Positions 27,042 to 35,184 of a stretch of 64,000 bases of DNA are shown here, piece after piece (positions within the stretch are counted from its first letter, which is position 1; the number at the start of each line of letters is the position of its first letter). Position numbers and translations under genes: made by a program. Origin of the DNA: Streptosporangium lutulentum (lineage in GTDB: Bacteria; Actinomycetota; Actinomycetes; Streptosporangiales; Streptosporangiaceae); NCBI RefSeq assembly GCF_030811455.1, contig NZ_JAUSQU010000001.1, forward strand, positions 3,906,001 to 3,970,000. The letters are read 5' to 3'. The notes under the pieces are model-generated. The model did not search any database, was not told where the DNA came from, and was given only the letters and a program-made list of their open reading frames with translations.

Positions 27042-27990
27042 GATAAGCACAGCCGAGCAGGCGCTGCGCCGCCTCGAACTGACCATCGTCCGGCGGCTCG
27101 ACGGGTTGCTGCACGGCGCCCACCAGGGTCTCCTCCCGGGGCCCGGCAGCGAGTTCGGCGACAGCCGGGTCTACGTGCCCGGCGAGGACGACATCCGGCG
27201 GATGGACTGGGCGGTGACCGCCCGCACGACCGTCCCGCACGTCCGGGATCTGATCGCCGACCGGGAACTGGAGACCTGGGCGCTGGCCGATCTGTCACCC
27301 AGCATGGACTTCGGCACCGCCGGAATGGAGAAGCGCGACCTGGTGGTGTCCGCGATCGGCGCGATCGGCTTCCTGTCGGGCCGGATCGGCAACCGCTTCG
27401 GCGCCTACGTCCTGCACGACGAGTACATCCACCGGATACCCGCCAGAGGCGGCCGTCCGGCCCTGTACGGCCTGCTGCACTCGCTGATGGACGCCCCCAG
27501 GGGCCGTACCGTCGCCGGAGCCCCCGACCTGGCGGAGGCCATCGAGATCCTGGCCGCCGCGCGGCGGCGGCGCGGCCTGCGAGTGATCGTCTCCGACTTC
27601 CTCGATCCCGAGCCCAGCCTCGACCCCGGCCTGGAGCTGCCCTGGGAGCGGCCGATGCGCCGCCTGGCCGCCCGCCACCAGGTGGTGGCCATCGAGGTGA
27701 TCGACCCTCGCGAGCTCGAACTGCCACCGGTGGGGCTGGTCAACCTGACCGACCCCGAATCGGGACGGAGCCGCCAGATCCAGCTCACCCCCAAGGTGCG
27801 CAGGGCCTACGCGGAGGCCGCCGCCACGCAGCGGGCGACGAACCGGATCGCGCTGCGCCGCTGCGGCGTCGCGCACCTGGTCCTGCGCACCGACCGCGAC
27901 TGGGTCCTCGACATCGCCCAGTTCGTCCTGCGGCAGCGGCGGACGGCACACCTGACACATCGGCCCTCGAGGTCCGGAGCGACACATTGA
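26950..27990 (+). CDS. DUF58 domain protein of the MoxR-VWA module, repeat-derived N-terminus
   Basis: A 346-residue DUF58 protein. The conserved part starts at STAEQALRRLELTIVRRLDG and includes PGPGSEFGDSRVYVPGEDDI, RRMDWAVTARTTVPHVRD and LADLSPSMDFGTAGMEK (degenerate VWA MIDAS DLSPSM). The usual family start falls at ATA (about 27042), which cannot initiate. The reading frame instead begins at GTG 26950 inside the tandem repeat, preceded by GAGGGGG, adding about 31 repeat-coded residues (SWTEDRRSEADEGRGKPPVT and onward). The stop overlaps the TTG of the next gene. Confidence 0.88.
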   Translation: MSWTEDRRSEADEGRGKPPVTSPRAAARSDAISTAEQALRRLELTIVRRLDGLLHGAHQGLLPGPGSEFGDSRVYVPGEDDIRRMDWAVTARTTVPHVRDLIADRELETWALADLSPSMDFGTAGMEKRDLVVSAIGAIGFLSGRIGNRFGAYVLHDEYIHRIPARGGRPALYGLLHSLMDAPRGRTVAGAPDLAEAIEILAAARRRRGLRVIVSDFLDPEPSLDPGLELPWERPMRRLAARHQVVAIEVIDPRELELPPVGLVNLTDPESGRSRQIQLTPKVRRAYAEAAATQRATNRIALRRCGVAHLVLRTDRDWVLDIAQFVLRQRRTAHLTHRPSRSGATH

Positions 27991-28934
27991 CCTTCCTCTC
28001 GCCGGCCTGGCTGTGGCTGTTCGCCGCGTTGGCGCTGCTCGCGGCGGCCTATGTCGCCGCCCAGTTCGCCCGGCGCCGCTACGCCCTGCGCTTCACCAAC
28101 CTGCCGCTGCTGGCGCTCGTGGCCCCGTCGGGGCCCGGCTGGCGCCGGCACGTCGCCCCCGCGTTGTTCCTGGTGATGATGGGCCTGCTGGTCATCGGCG
28201 CGGCCCGGCCGGCCGACTCGGTGCAGGTCCCCCGTGACCGGGCGACCATCATCATCGCGCTGGACGTCTCGCTGTCGATGGAGGCCGACGACGTCACGCC
28301 CAAGCGGATCACCGCGGCCAAGGAGGCCGCCCAGAAGTTCGTCAACGACCTGCCGGAACGCTTCAACGTCGGACTCGTCGCCTTCGCCCGTTCCGCCTCC
28401 GTCGTGGTCTCCCCCACCACCGACCATCAGGCGGTCTTCACCTCGCTCGGCAACCTGAGCACCCGGGCGGGCACCGCCATCGGCGAGGCCGTGTTCAGCT
28501 CCCTCGACTCCGTCCACTCCTTCGACCAGCAGGCGGTCACCGACCCGCCGCCCGCCGCGATCGTGTTGCTGTCCGACGGCGACAACACCTCGGGCCGCTC
28601 GGTGGCCGACGCGATCGAGACGGCGATGAACGCGCGCGTGCCGGTCTCCACGATCGCCTACGGCACCCAGGACGGCACCGTCTCGATCGACGGCCGCGAC
28701 GTGAACGTGCCGGTGAACAAGGCCACCCTGCAGACCCTGTCCGACGGCACCGGCGGCCGGGCGTACGAGGCGGAGTCGGGCAGCCAGCTACGGGAGGTGT
28801 ACGAGCAGATCGGCACCTCGCTGGGCTATCAGACGGTCGAGCAGGAGATCAGCCATCGGTTCGTCGTGGCGGCGATCCTGATCGGCCTGCTGACCGCGGG
28901 GACGGCCCTGGTGCTGGGGTCGCGACTGCCCTGA
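27987..28934 (+). CDS. VWA-domain membrane protein (BatA-like)
   Basis: A 315-residue protein. Two N-terminal transmembrane helices (WLWLFAALALLAAAYVAAQF; VAPALFLVMMGLLVIGAARP) precede a VWA domain with an intact MIDAS: IALDVSLSM (DxSxS), a conserved Thr in AGTAIGEAV and Asp in LLSDGDNTSG. A C-terminal transmembrane helix (FVVAAILIGLLTAGTALVL) ends the protein. TTG start overlaps the DUF58 stop. With MoxR and DUF58 it forms the standard three-gene module; the ATPase probably remodels this metal-binding protein. Confidence 0.92.
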   Translation: MTFLSPAWLWLFAALALLAAAYVAAQFARRRYALRFTNLPLLALVAPSGPGWRRHVAPALFLVMMGLLVIGAARPADSVQVPRDRATIIIALDVSLSMEADDVTPKRITAAKEAAQKFVNDLPERFNVGLVAFARSASVVVSPTTDHQAVFTSLGNLSTRAGTAIGEAVFSSLDSVHSFDQQAVTDPPPAAIVLLSDGDNTSGRSVADAIETAMNARVPVSTIAYGTQDGTVSIDGRDVNVPVNKATLQTLSDGTGGRAYEAESGSQLREVYEQIGTSLGYQTVEQEISHRFVVAAILIGLLTAGTALVLGSRLP

Positions 28935-28966
28935 GCCGGTCCCGGCCATTGGTAACGTTCTACGAC

Positions 28967-29581
28967 GTGGCACATTACTTCGAGGAGCGGCCCGAGACCG
29001 CCAGCCGTCCCGGCTCGGTCACGCTCGTGCTCCCCGACCTTCACCTGAAGCTGGAGACCGACAGCGGGACGTTCTCCCCCGAGCGGGTCGACCAGGGCAC
29101 CCGGATCCTGCTGGAGAGCGTGCCCCCTCCCCCTCCCGGGGGCGACCTGCTGGACCTGGGGTGCGGCTACGGGCCGATCGCGCTGACGATGGCCTCGCGC
29201 GCTCCGCGGGCCACGGTGTGGGCGGTGGACGTCAACCGCAGGTCGGTGGAGCTGTGCGCCAGAAATGCCCGGACCGCCGCCCTTGACAAAGTAAGGTCGA
29301 TGCACGTCGACGAGGTTCCGCCCGAGATCCGCTTCTCGGCGATCTGGTCCAACCCCGCGATCCGCATCGGCAAGGCGGCGATGCACCAGATGCTGAGCCG
29401 CTGGCTGACGCGCCTCACCCCCGACGGCGTCGCCTACCTGGTGGTCCAGAAGCACCTGGGGTCCGACTCCCTGCAACGCTGGCTGAACGAGCAGGGCTGG
29501 CCCACCGACCGCACGGCCTCCCGGTCGTCCTACCGGGTCCTTGCGGTGCGGGCCGGGAGGGAAGCGGACCGGGCGGGGTGA
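28967..29581 (+). CDS. Class I SAM-dependent methyltransferase (RsmC-like)
   Basis: About 204 residues from the GTG at 28967 (MAHYFEERPETASRPGSV), which matches family starts better than the TTG at 28949. LLDLGCGYGPIALTMAS is the SAM motif I; WAVDVNRRSVELCARNA motif II; WSNPAIRIGK corresponds to the N-P-P catalytic-type motif IV, changed to NPA. The family methylates 16S rRNA guanine or similar targets; specificity not certain. Confidence 0.85.
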   Translation: MAHYFEERPETASRPGSVTLVLPDLHLKLETDSGTFSPERVDQGTRILLESVPPPPPGGDLLDLGCGYGPIALTMASRAPRATVWAVDVNRRSVELCARNARTAALDKVRSMHVDEVPPEIRFSAIWSNPAIRIGKAAMHQMLSRWLTRLTPDGVAYLVVQKHLGSDSLQRWLNEQGWPTDRTASRSSYRVLAVRAGREADRAG

Positions 29582-29708
29582 GCGGACAGGGTGAGCGGAC
29601 GGGGGCGGCGCACGCCTCCCCACCGGCAGGCAGGACGCGCCACCCGCGAGACGAACGCCGGGCGGCGCGGAACGACCGCGGAAACGAACGAGGAACGGTG
29701 AACGACCG

Positions 29709-30275
29709 ATGACGGACAACCCGCGCAGGCAGCTGCGGCCGACCGATGTCAAGCGGCTCAACCGCACGTGGCGCAGGAGCACCGAGGGGCGGCTCTCCCT
29801 GATCCTGGAGTCGGTGACCGGTCCGTTCAACATCGGTTCGATCTTCCGTACGGCCGCCGCCTTCGGGGTGGAGCGGATCTGGCTGGCGGGCAACGCCACT
29901 CCCCCGACCAACCCCAAGGCGCAGAAGACCGCGCTGGGCACCGACCGCCTGGTGGCCTGGGAGGAGCCGGTTCCCGTGCTGGAGGCCGTACGGGCCGCCA
30001 GGAAGGACGGGTTCACCGTGGTCGCGGTGGAGCTGACCGGCGACGCGGTGCCCCTGCCCGAGGCCAAGCTGAGCGGCGACGTGTGCCTGGTGGTGGGCAG
30101 CGAGGACCACGGCTGCTCCCCCGCGCTGCTGGAGGCCGCCGACAGCGTCTGCTACATCCCTCAGGTCGGCAGGGTGGGCTCGTTCAACGTCGGGATCGCG
30201 GCGGCGATCGCGGTGGCCGAGGCCCGCCGTCAGGAGTGGTCGGGCAAGTCACTGCCGGATCCCGAATCGGACTGA
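29709..30275 (+). CDS. TrmH/SpoU-family RNA 2'-O-methyltransferase
   Basis: A 188-residue SPOUT methyltransferase. Motif 1 is LESVTGPFNIGSIFRTAAAFG; motif 2 CLVVGSEDHGCSPALLE; motif 3 IPQVGRVGSFNVGIAAAIAVAE with the trefoil-knot SAM site. The N-terminus (KRLNRTWRRSTEGRLSLILE) resembles TrmH that methylates tRNA G18, but the enzyme could also act on other RNA. Confidence 0.9.
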   Translation: MTDNPRRQLRPTDVKRLNRTWRRSTEGRLSLILESVTGPFNIGSIFRTAAAFGVERIWLAGNATPPTNPKAQKTALGTDRLVAWEEPVPVLEAVRAARKDGFTVVAVELTGDAVPLPEAKLSGDVCLVVGSEDHGCSPALLEAADSVCYIPQVGRVGSFNVGIAAAIAVAEARRQEWSGKSLPDPESD

Positions 30276-30379
30276 TCGATCGCCTCTCATGGCCTCGCGA
30301 CCTCGATCAACGGTCCGTGACCCAAACGTTCACCTTCTCACGATGACGAGGCGCGCCCGCAGCGGGCATACTCCTGCAC

Positions 30380-31177
30380 GTGCAGCGTCGTTACGCCTTC
30401 CTCGACCATCCCGGCCCCCTGGCCTTCGCCCACCGGGGCGGAGCCTTCGAGGGCAGGGAGAACACCCATGCCGCGTTCGCGCACGCCGTGGAGCTCGGTT
30501 ACACCCACCTGGAGACGGACGCCCACGCGACCGCCGACGGGGTGCTGCTGGCCTTCCACGATCACACCCTGGACCGGGTGACCGACCGAAACGGCCGGAT
30601 CGCCGGCCTGCCGTACCGGCTGGTGCGTGAGGCGCGGATCGGCGGCGTGGACGAGATCCCGCTCGTGGAGGACCTGCTGGGCTCCTGGCCCGAGGCGCGC
30701 TTCAACATCGACGTCAAGGAGGCCTCGGCCATCGCGCCGCTGGCCGAGGTGATCAGGCGGACCAACTCCTACGACCGGATCTGCCTGACCTCCTTCTCCG
30801 AGGAGCGCCTGGCCCGCGCCCGCGCCGCGGTCGGCCACGAGGTGTGCTCCTCGCTCGGGCCGCGCGGCGTCGCGACCCTGCGCGCCGCCGCCACGACCTC
30901 CGGTTACGGCCGCCTGCTCACCCGGCTGGCCCGCGCCGGGGTGCCGTGCGCGCAGATCCCGGTGGGCTTCCGCGGCCTGCGGATCACCACGCCCGCCCTG
31001 ATCCGTACGGCCCACGCCCTCGGCATGCAGATCCACGTGTGGACCATCAACGCCCCCCGGGAGATGGAGCGGCTGCTCGACCTCGGCGTGGACGGCCTGA
31101 TGACCGACAACGTCTCCGGTCTCCGCGAAGTGCTGGAGGCCCGCGGCCAGTGGCATTCCGGCCGGCTCGCCGCGTGA
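30380..31177 (+). CDS. Glycerophosphodiester phosphodiesterase
   Basis: A 265-residue GDPD-family TIM barrel. Catalytic motif FAHRGGAFEGRENTHAAF supplies HRG and the conserved E-N, and HLETDAHATADGVLLAFHDHTLDRVTD supplies E-x-D and the second His. The C-terminus keeps IHVWTINAPREMERLLDLGVDGLMTD. No signal peptide, so it likely recycles deacylated phospholipids in the cytosol. GTG 30380 start. Confidence 0.92.
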   Translation: MQRRYAFLDHPGPLAFAHRGGAFEGRENTHAAFAHAVELGYTHLETDAHATADGVLLAFHDHTLDRVTDRNGRIAGLPYRLVREARIGGVDEIPLVEDLLGSWPEARFNIDVKEASAIAPLAEVIRRTNSYDRICLTSFSEERLARARAAVGHEVCSSLGPRGVATLRAAATTSGYGRLLTRLARAGVPCAQIPVGFRGLRITTPALIRTAHALGMQIHVWTINAPREMERLLDLGVDGLMTDNVSGLREVLEARGQWHSGRLAA

Positions 31178-31236
31178 GCCGCACACCCCCCGACACCGGC
31201 CGGACCGCCGGCCGACCCCCCAACGAGCGAGGACCC

Positions 31237-32592
31237 ATGACCTCCGAACAGGTCGCCGAGGACACCCCCCAGGCCCGCCGCCGCGAACAGCGCGGCTGGT
31301 ACTTCTACGACTGGGCGAACTCCGCCTTCCCCACCACGGTCCTGACGGTCTTCCTCGGGCCGTACCTGACGACGATCGCGGAGGCCGCCGCCCAGGGCCG
31401 CCCGTACGTGGACGTGCTGGGGTTCGACATACGGCCCAGCGCCTACTACTCCTTCGTGGTGGGCGTCGCGGCCATCCTGCAGATCATCCTGATGCCCCTG
31501 GCGGGAGCCCTGGCCGACCACACCGGCCGCAAGAAGGAGCTCATGGGCCTGTTCGCCTATCTCGGCGCCGGGGCCACGATCTGTTTCTGGTTCGTCGCGG
31601 ACGGACGCTACCTGCTGGGCGGGGTGCTGTTCATCCTGGCCAACACCGCCTTCGCGGCCGCATTCGTGATCTACAACTCGTTCTTGCCCGAGATCTCCAC
31701 GGCGGACGAGCGCGACAAGGTCTCCGCCCAGGGCTGGGGCTTCGGCTACCTGGGCGGCGGCCTGCTGCTCGCCGTCCACCTCGTCCTCTTCCTCGGCCAC
31801 GACTCCTTCGGCGTCTCCGAGGGCGACGCCGTACGTCTCGCGCTGTCCTCCGCCGGCCTGTGGTGGGGCGGGTTCACGATCATCCCGCTGCTGCGGCTGC
31901 GCAACCGGCGGGCGCTCGTCCCGGGCGCCGAGACCGCCGGTCAGGCCGTGGCGGGCAGTTTCCGGCAGCTGGGCCGTACGATCAGGGAGCTGCGCCGCTA
32001 CCCGCTGACGCTGGGCTTCCTGGTGGCCTACCTGATCTACAACGACGGCGTGCAGACCGTCATCTCCTTCTCGGCCACCTACGCCGACAAGGAGCTCGGG
32101 CTGAGCCAGACCGTCAGGATCGGGGCGATCCTGATGGTGCAGTTCGTCGCCTTCTTCGGCGCCCTGCTGCTCGGCCGGTTCGCCGCCTACTGGGGGGCGA
32201 AGCGGGTCGTGATGTGCGCCCTGGTCGCCTGGACCGTCGTGGTGGGCGTGGCCTACTTCCTGCCCAAGGGCTCGGCCGTGGCGTTCTTCGCGCTCGGGTT
32301 CGCCATCGCGATCGTGATGGGTGGCACCCAGGCCCTGTCGCGGTCGCTGTTCTCCCACGTGATCCCGGTGGGCAAGGAGGCGGAATATTACAGCCTGTAC
32401 GAGATCAGTGACAAGGGGTCGACGTTCCTCGGCTCGTTCACCCTCGGCCTGGCGCTCCAGCTAACCGACAGTTACCGCCTCGGCATCATCTCTTTGGTGA
32501 TCTTCTTTGTGCTCGGGCTGGTGCTGCTCACCCTCATCGACCTGCCCAAGGCCATCCGAGCGGCCGGAAACACGGTGCCGGAACGCATCTGA
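31237..32592 (+). CDS. MFS transporter, UMF1/Atg22-like
   Basis: A 451-residue protein with about twelve hydrophobic segments. YFYDWANSAFPTTVLTVFLGPYL is the UMF1/Atg22 N-terminal signature, followed by LADHTGRKKELM (MFS loop motif) and GTQALSRSLFSHVIPVGKEAEYYSLYEI. It starts at ATG 31237 close behind the GDPD gene (59 bp), so they may be co-transcribed. Likely exports an organic solute; in fungi Atg22 exports amino acids from vacuoles. Substrate unknown. Confidence 0.88.
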   Translation: MTSEQVAEDTPQARRREQRGWYFYDWANSAFPTTVLTVFLGPYLTTIAEAAAQGRPYVDVLGFDIRPSAYYSFVVGVAAILQIILMPLAGALADHTGRKKELMGLFAYLGAGATICFWFVADGRYLLGGVLFILANTAFAAAFVIYNSFLPEISTADERDKVSAQGWGFGYLGGGLLLAVHLVLFLGHDSFGVSEGDAVRLALSSAGLWWGGFTIIPLLRLRNRRALVPGAETAGQAVAGSFRQLGRTIRELRRYPLTLGFLVAYLIYNDGVQTVISFSATYADKELGLSQTVRIGAILMVQFVAFFGALLLGRFAAYWGAKRVVMCALVAWTVVVGVAYFLPKGSAVAFFALGFAIAIVMGGTQALSRSLFSHVIPVGKEAEYYSLYEISDKGSTFLGSFTLGLALQLTDSYRLGIISLVIFFVLGLVLLTLIDLPKAIRAAGNTVPERI

Positions 32593-32659
32593 GAACCCCT
32601 CGGAAAGGAGCTTCTCACAGACCGGGTCAAGAACGCGCGATTGGATCACCTCGTCTGGG

Positions 32660-32685
32660 GGAATCCACACACGGTATCAAGCGTT
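32660..32685 (+). promoter_or_regulatory. Sigma-R-type (SigR/SigH) promoter of rbpA
   Basis: GGAAT at 32660-32664, an 18-bp spacer and GTT at 32683-32685 match the Streptomyces sigma-R consensus GGAAT-N18-GTT. It lies 55 bp upstream of the rbpA ATG. rbpA is an established sigma-R target in Streptomyces coelicolor, which supports a real promoter here. Confidence 0.75.
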
Positions 32686-32739
32686 GTACGCCGTGGGAGA
32701 CAAACCCCTCACGACGGGGCCCTCAGGAGGCATTCAGAC

Positions 32740-33084
32740 ATGGGCGAGCGTGCGCTACGCGGTACCCGACTCGGGGCGACCAGCTACGAGAACGACCGCA
32801 ACACCGATCTGGCCCCGCGCCAGGAGGTGTCCTACACCTGCCCGAAGGGCCATCGATTCGACGTTCCGCTTGCCGCTGAAGCCGAGATCCCGGCGACCTG
32901 GGAGTGCCGCATGTGCGGCGCTACCGCGCTCCGGGTGGACGGCGAGCTGCCGGAGGCAAAGAAGGCCAAGCCCCCACGGACGCACTGGGACATGCTGCTG
33001 GAGCGCCGCACGATCGAAGACCTGGAGGAGGTGCTCAACGAGCGCCTGGCGATTCTACGCGCCCAGCGCCGCAAGAGCGCCTGA
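32740..33084 (+). CDS. rbpA: RNA polymerase-binding protein RbpA
   Basis: A 114-residue RbpA. The N-terminal tail MGERALRGTRLGATSYENDR contacts RNA polymerase. The core domain has YTCPKGHRFDVPLAAEAEIP and WECRMCGATA. The sigma interaction domain is THWDMLLERRTIEDLEEVLN. CAGGAGG precedes ATG 32740. RbpA stabilises open complexes formed by group 1/2 sigma factors such as the one encoded at 16821 and counters rifampicin. It has a sigma-R-type promoter and its own terminator. Confidence 0.96.
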   Translation: MGERALRGTRLGATSYENDRNTDLAPRQEVSYTCPKGHRFDVPLAAEAEIPATWECRMCGATALRVDGELPEAKKAKPPRTHWDMLLERRTIEDLEEVLNERLAILRAQRRKSA

Positions 33085-33111
33085 CCGACTCTAGAGACAG
33101 TCTCAGAGAGA

Positions 33112-33153
33112 CGGAAACCTCCGGCATCCCACACGGGACGCCGGAGGTTTCCG
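33112..33153 (+). terminator. Terminator hairpin after rbpA
   Basis: A perfect 14-bp stem (33112-33125 with 33140-33153; arm CGGAAACCTCCGGC) has an inner TCCC/GGGA pair in the loop. It begins 27 bp after the rbpA stop. Confidence 0.8.
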
Positions 33154-33280
33154 GTTTCCCGCCCTTCTCGGCTCGTCTCTCACCGGCCCGGTTCTCACCA
33201 TCCGGTGGTAAACATCGCGCGTCTTCGTCCCGTTTCCCTCCGGGCCGGAAATCCCGGGCCTCCACCTGTAAAGGAATGCG

Positions 33281-34165
33281 ATGAAGGTACGGATGGGAAT
33301 CGCCCCGGCGGCGACCGAGAGCGCGGACCGCTTCGCCGGGACCGTCGACCGGGCCGAGGCCCTGGGCATCGACTCGCTGTGGCTTTCGGAGGTCGTCTTC
33401 GGGCCGTCGGTCGAGCCGTTCGTCGGAATGGGGTACGCGCTGTCCAGGACGACCCGGATGAAGGTCGGTACGGGCGTGGCCATCCTGCCGGGCCGTCACC
33501 CGGTGCTGGTCGCCAAGCAGCTCGCCTCCCTGTCCGCGCTGGCCCCCGGCCGGGTGCTCCCCGCCTTCGGCCTCCATCCGGCCAGACCCGAGGAGAAAAG
33601 CGTCTTCCCCATCGCCGGCAGCTCCCGCGGCGCCGTCTTCGACGAGTCGCTGGAACTGCTCAGGTTGCTGCTCCGGCAGGAGAGGGTGACCTTCAGGGGC
33701 AGGTTCCACAGCGTCGAGGACGCCGGCGTCGGGCCGCTCCCCGCCAAGCCGCTGGACATCTGGCTGGGCGGCAGCGGCCCGGTCGCGCTGCGTCGCGTCG
33801 GCCGTCTCGCGGACGGCTGGCTCGCCAGCTTCCTCACTCCCCAGGAGGCCGGCGCGGGCCGGAAGGCGATCCAGGATCACGCCGCCGAGGCCGGTCGTGA
33901 GATCGAACCCGACCATTACGGCATCAGCCTCGCCGTGGCCCTCGGCTCCATCCCGGACGAGCTGGCGGCCGCGATCCGCAGACGCCGCCCCGACGCCGAT
34001 CCCGCGGACCTCGTCCCGGTCGGCTGGCAGGCGTGCCGCGACCGGATCGAGCGCTACATCGCCGCGGGCATCACCAAGTTCGTCGTACGGCCGGCCGGGC
34101 GGACCCCGGAGACGGAGCACTTCATGGAGGAGTTCGCCCGGGAGCTGATGCCCATGGAGAACTGA
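33281..34165 (+). CDS. LLM-class F420-dependent oxidoreductase
   Basis: A 294-residue luciferase-like monooxygenase barrel. DRAEALGIDSLWLSEVV, KVGTGVAILPGRHPVLVAKQ and LASLSALAPGRVLPAFGLH are typical of F420-binding members, as is PLDIWLGGSGPVALRRVGRLADGWL. The protein starts MKVRMGIAPA with an AAAGGA-like SD. It would use F420H2 rather than FMNH2; substrate unknown. Confidence 0.88.
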   Translation: MKVRMGIAPAATESADRFAGTVDRAEALGIDSLWLSEVVFGPSVEPFVGMGYALSRTTRMKVGTGVAILPGRHPVLVAKQLASLSALAPGRVLPAFGLHPARPEEKSVFPIAGSSRGAVFDESLELLRLLLRQERVTFRGRFHSVEDAGVGPLPAKPLDIWLGGSGPVALRRVGRLADGWLASFLTPQEAGAGRKAIQDHAAEAGREIEPDHYGISLAVALGSIPDELAAAIRRRRPDADPADLVPVGWQACRDRIERYIAAGITKFVVRPAGRTPETEHFMEEFARELMPMEN

Positions 34166-34340
34166 CGACCGCGAGGATCCCCCCGGAACCCGGGACCGGC
34201 GGGGCACGACCGCGGCGCCCCCTCCGCGACGTCCTCGCCCGGCATCGCGGCGGCCTCGGAAGCGGCCTCGGAAGTGGCCCAATCTCTTACCGGGGAATTG
34301 GCTCTTCAGGTCGTCCCCGCCCGCTGCCTAGAGTCGTCGC

Positions 34341-35156
34341 ATGGCTATGGAGACCACCGAGGGCACGACGAGCGCGACAGCCCACGAGAAGGCCGCGGCG
34401 CTGCGGGCGCTGCACGTTCCGGGCAGCCCGCTGGTGGTGCCCAACATCTGGGACGCGGCGTCGGCCCGTGCCGTCGAGGCGGCCGGATTCCCGGTGGTCG
34501 CCACCGGGAGCGCCGCGATCGCCTCCATGCTCGGATACGACGACGGGGAGGCGGCGCCGGCCGGGGAGATGCTGGCCGCGGTCACCCGGATCGTCCGGGC
34601 CGTCGGCGTGCCCGTCACCGCCGACATGGAGCGCGGCTACGGGCAGAAGCCCGCGGAGCTGGTCGCGCGCCTGGCCTCCGCCGGCGTGGCCGGCTGCAAC
34701 CTGGAGGACTCCGACCCCCGTACGGGCGAGATGGTCGACGCCGACGAGCAGGCCGCGTTCCTGGGAGCCGTCCGGGCCGCCGCCGTCGACGCGGGCGTCG
34801 ACCTGGTGATCAACGCGCGTGTCGACCCCTACCTCCACGGCACGGGCACGCCCTCCGAGAGGCTCGCGGAATCGGTGCGGCGCGGGCGTCTGTACCTGCG
34901 GGCCGGCGCCGACTGCGTCTATCCGATCTTCGCCACCGAGGCCGAGGACATCCGCGCGCTGGCCGGGGAGATCGACGGTCCGATCAACGTCCTGTTCCGT
35001 CCCGGCACGCCGTCGATCGGGGAGCTGGCGGCCCTCGGAGTGGCCCGCGTGAGCTTCGGGCCCGGACTGTACCGGGTCGTGCAGGCCCACACGGCCCGGA
35101 TGCTCGCGGCCGTCCGGTCCGGGAACAGCCCCTACCCGCCGGATGCCGCCGGCTGA
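34341..35156 (+). CDS. Isocitrate lyase/phosphoenolpyruvate mutase-family protein
   Basis: A 271-residue TIM barrel. VVPNIWDAASARAVEAAGF, VATGSAAIASMLGYDDGE, VPVTADMERGYG and GCNLEDSD are the family signatures (metal-binding D-x-E). VDLVINARVDPYL and GADCVYPIF complete the active site. The KKCGH loop of true isocitrate lyase is missing, so it is more like methylisocitrate lyase or carboxy-PEP mutase relatives. ATG 34341 (MAMETTEG) is used. Confidence 0.87.
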   Translation: MAMETTEGTTSATAHEKAAALRALHVPGSPLVVPNIWDAASARAVEAAGFPVVATGSAAIASMLGYDDGEAAPAGEMLAAVTRIVRAVGVPVTADMERGYGQKPAELVARLASAGVAGCNLEDSDPRTGEMVDADEQAAFLGAVRAAAVDAGVDLVINARVDPYLHGTGTPSERLAESVRRGRLYLRAGADCVYPIFATEAEDIRALAGEIDGPINVLFRPGTPSIGELAALGVARVSFGPGLYRVVQAHTARMLAAVRSGNSPYPPDAAG

Positions 35157-35184
35157 TTCCGGGCCGCCCTCTCGGTGCCGGAGG

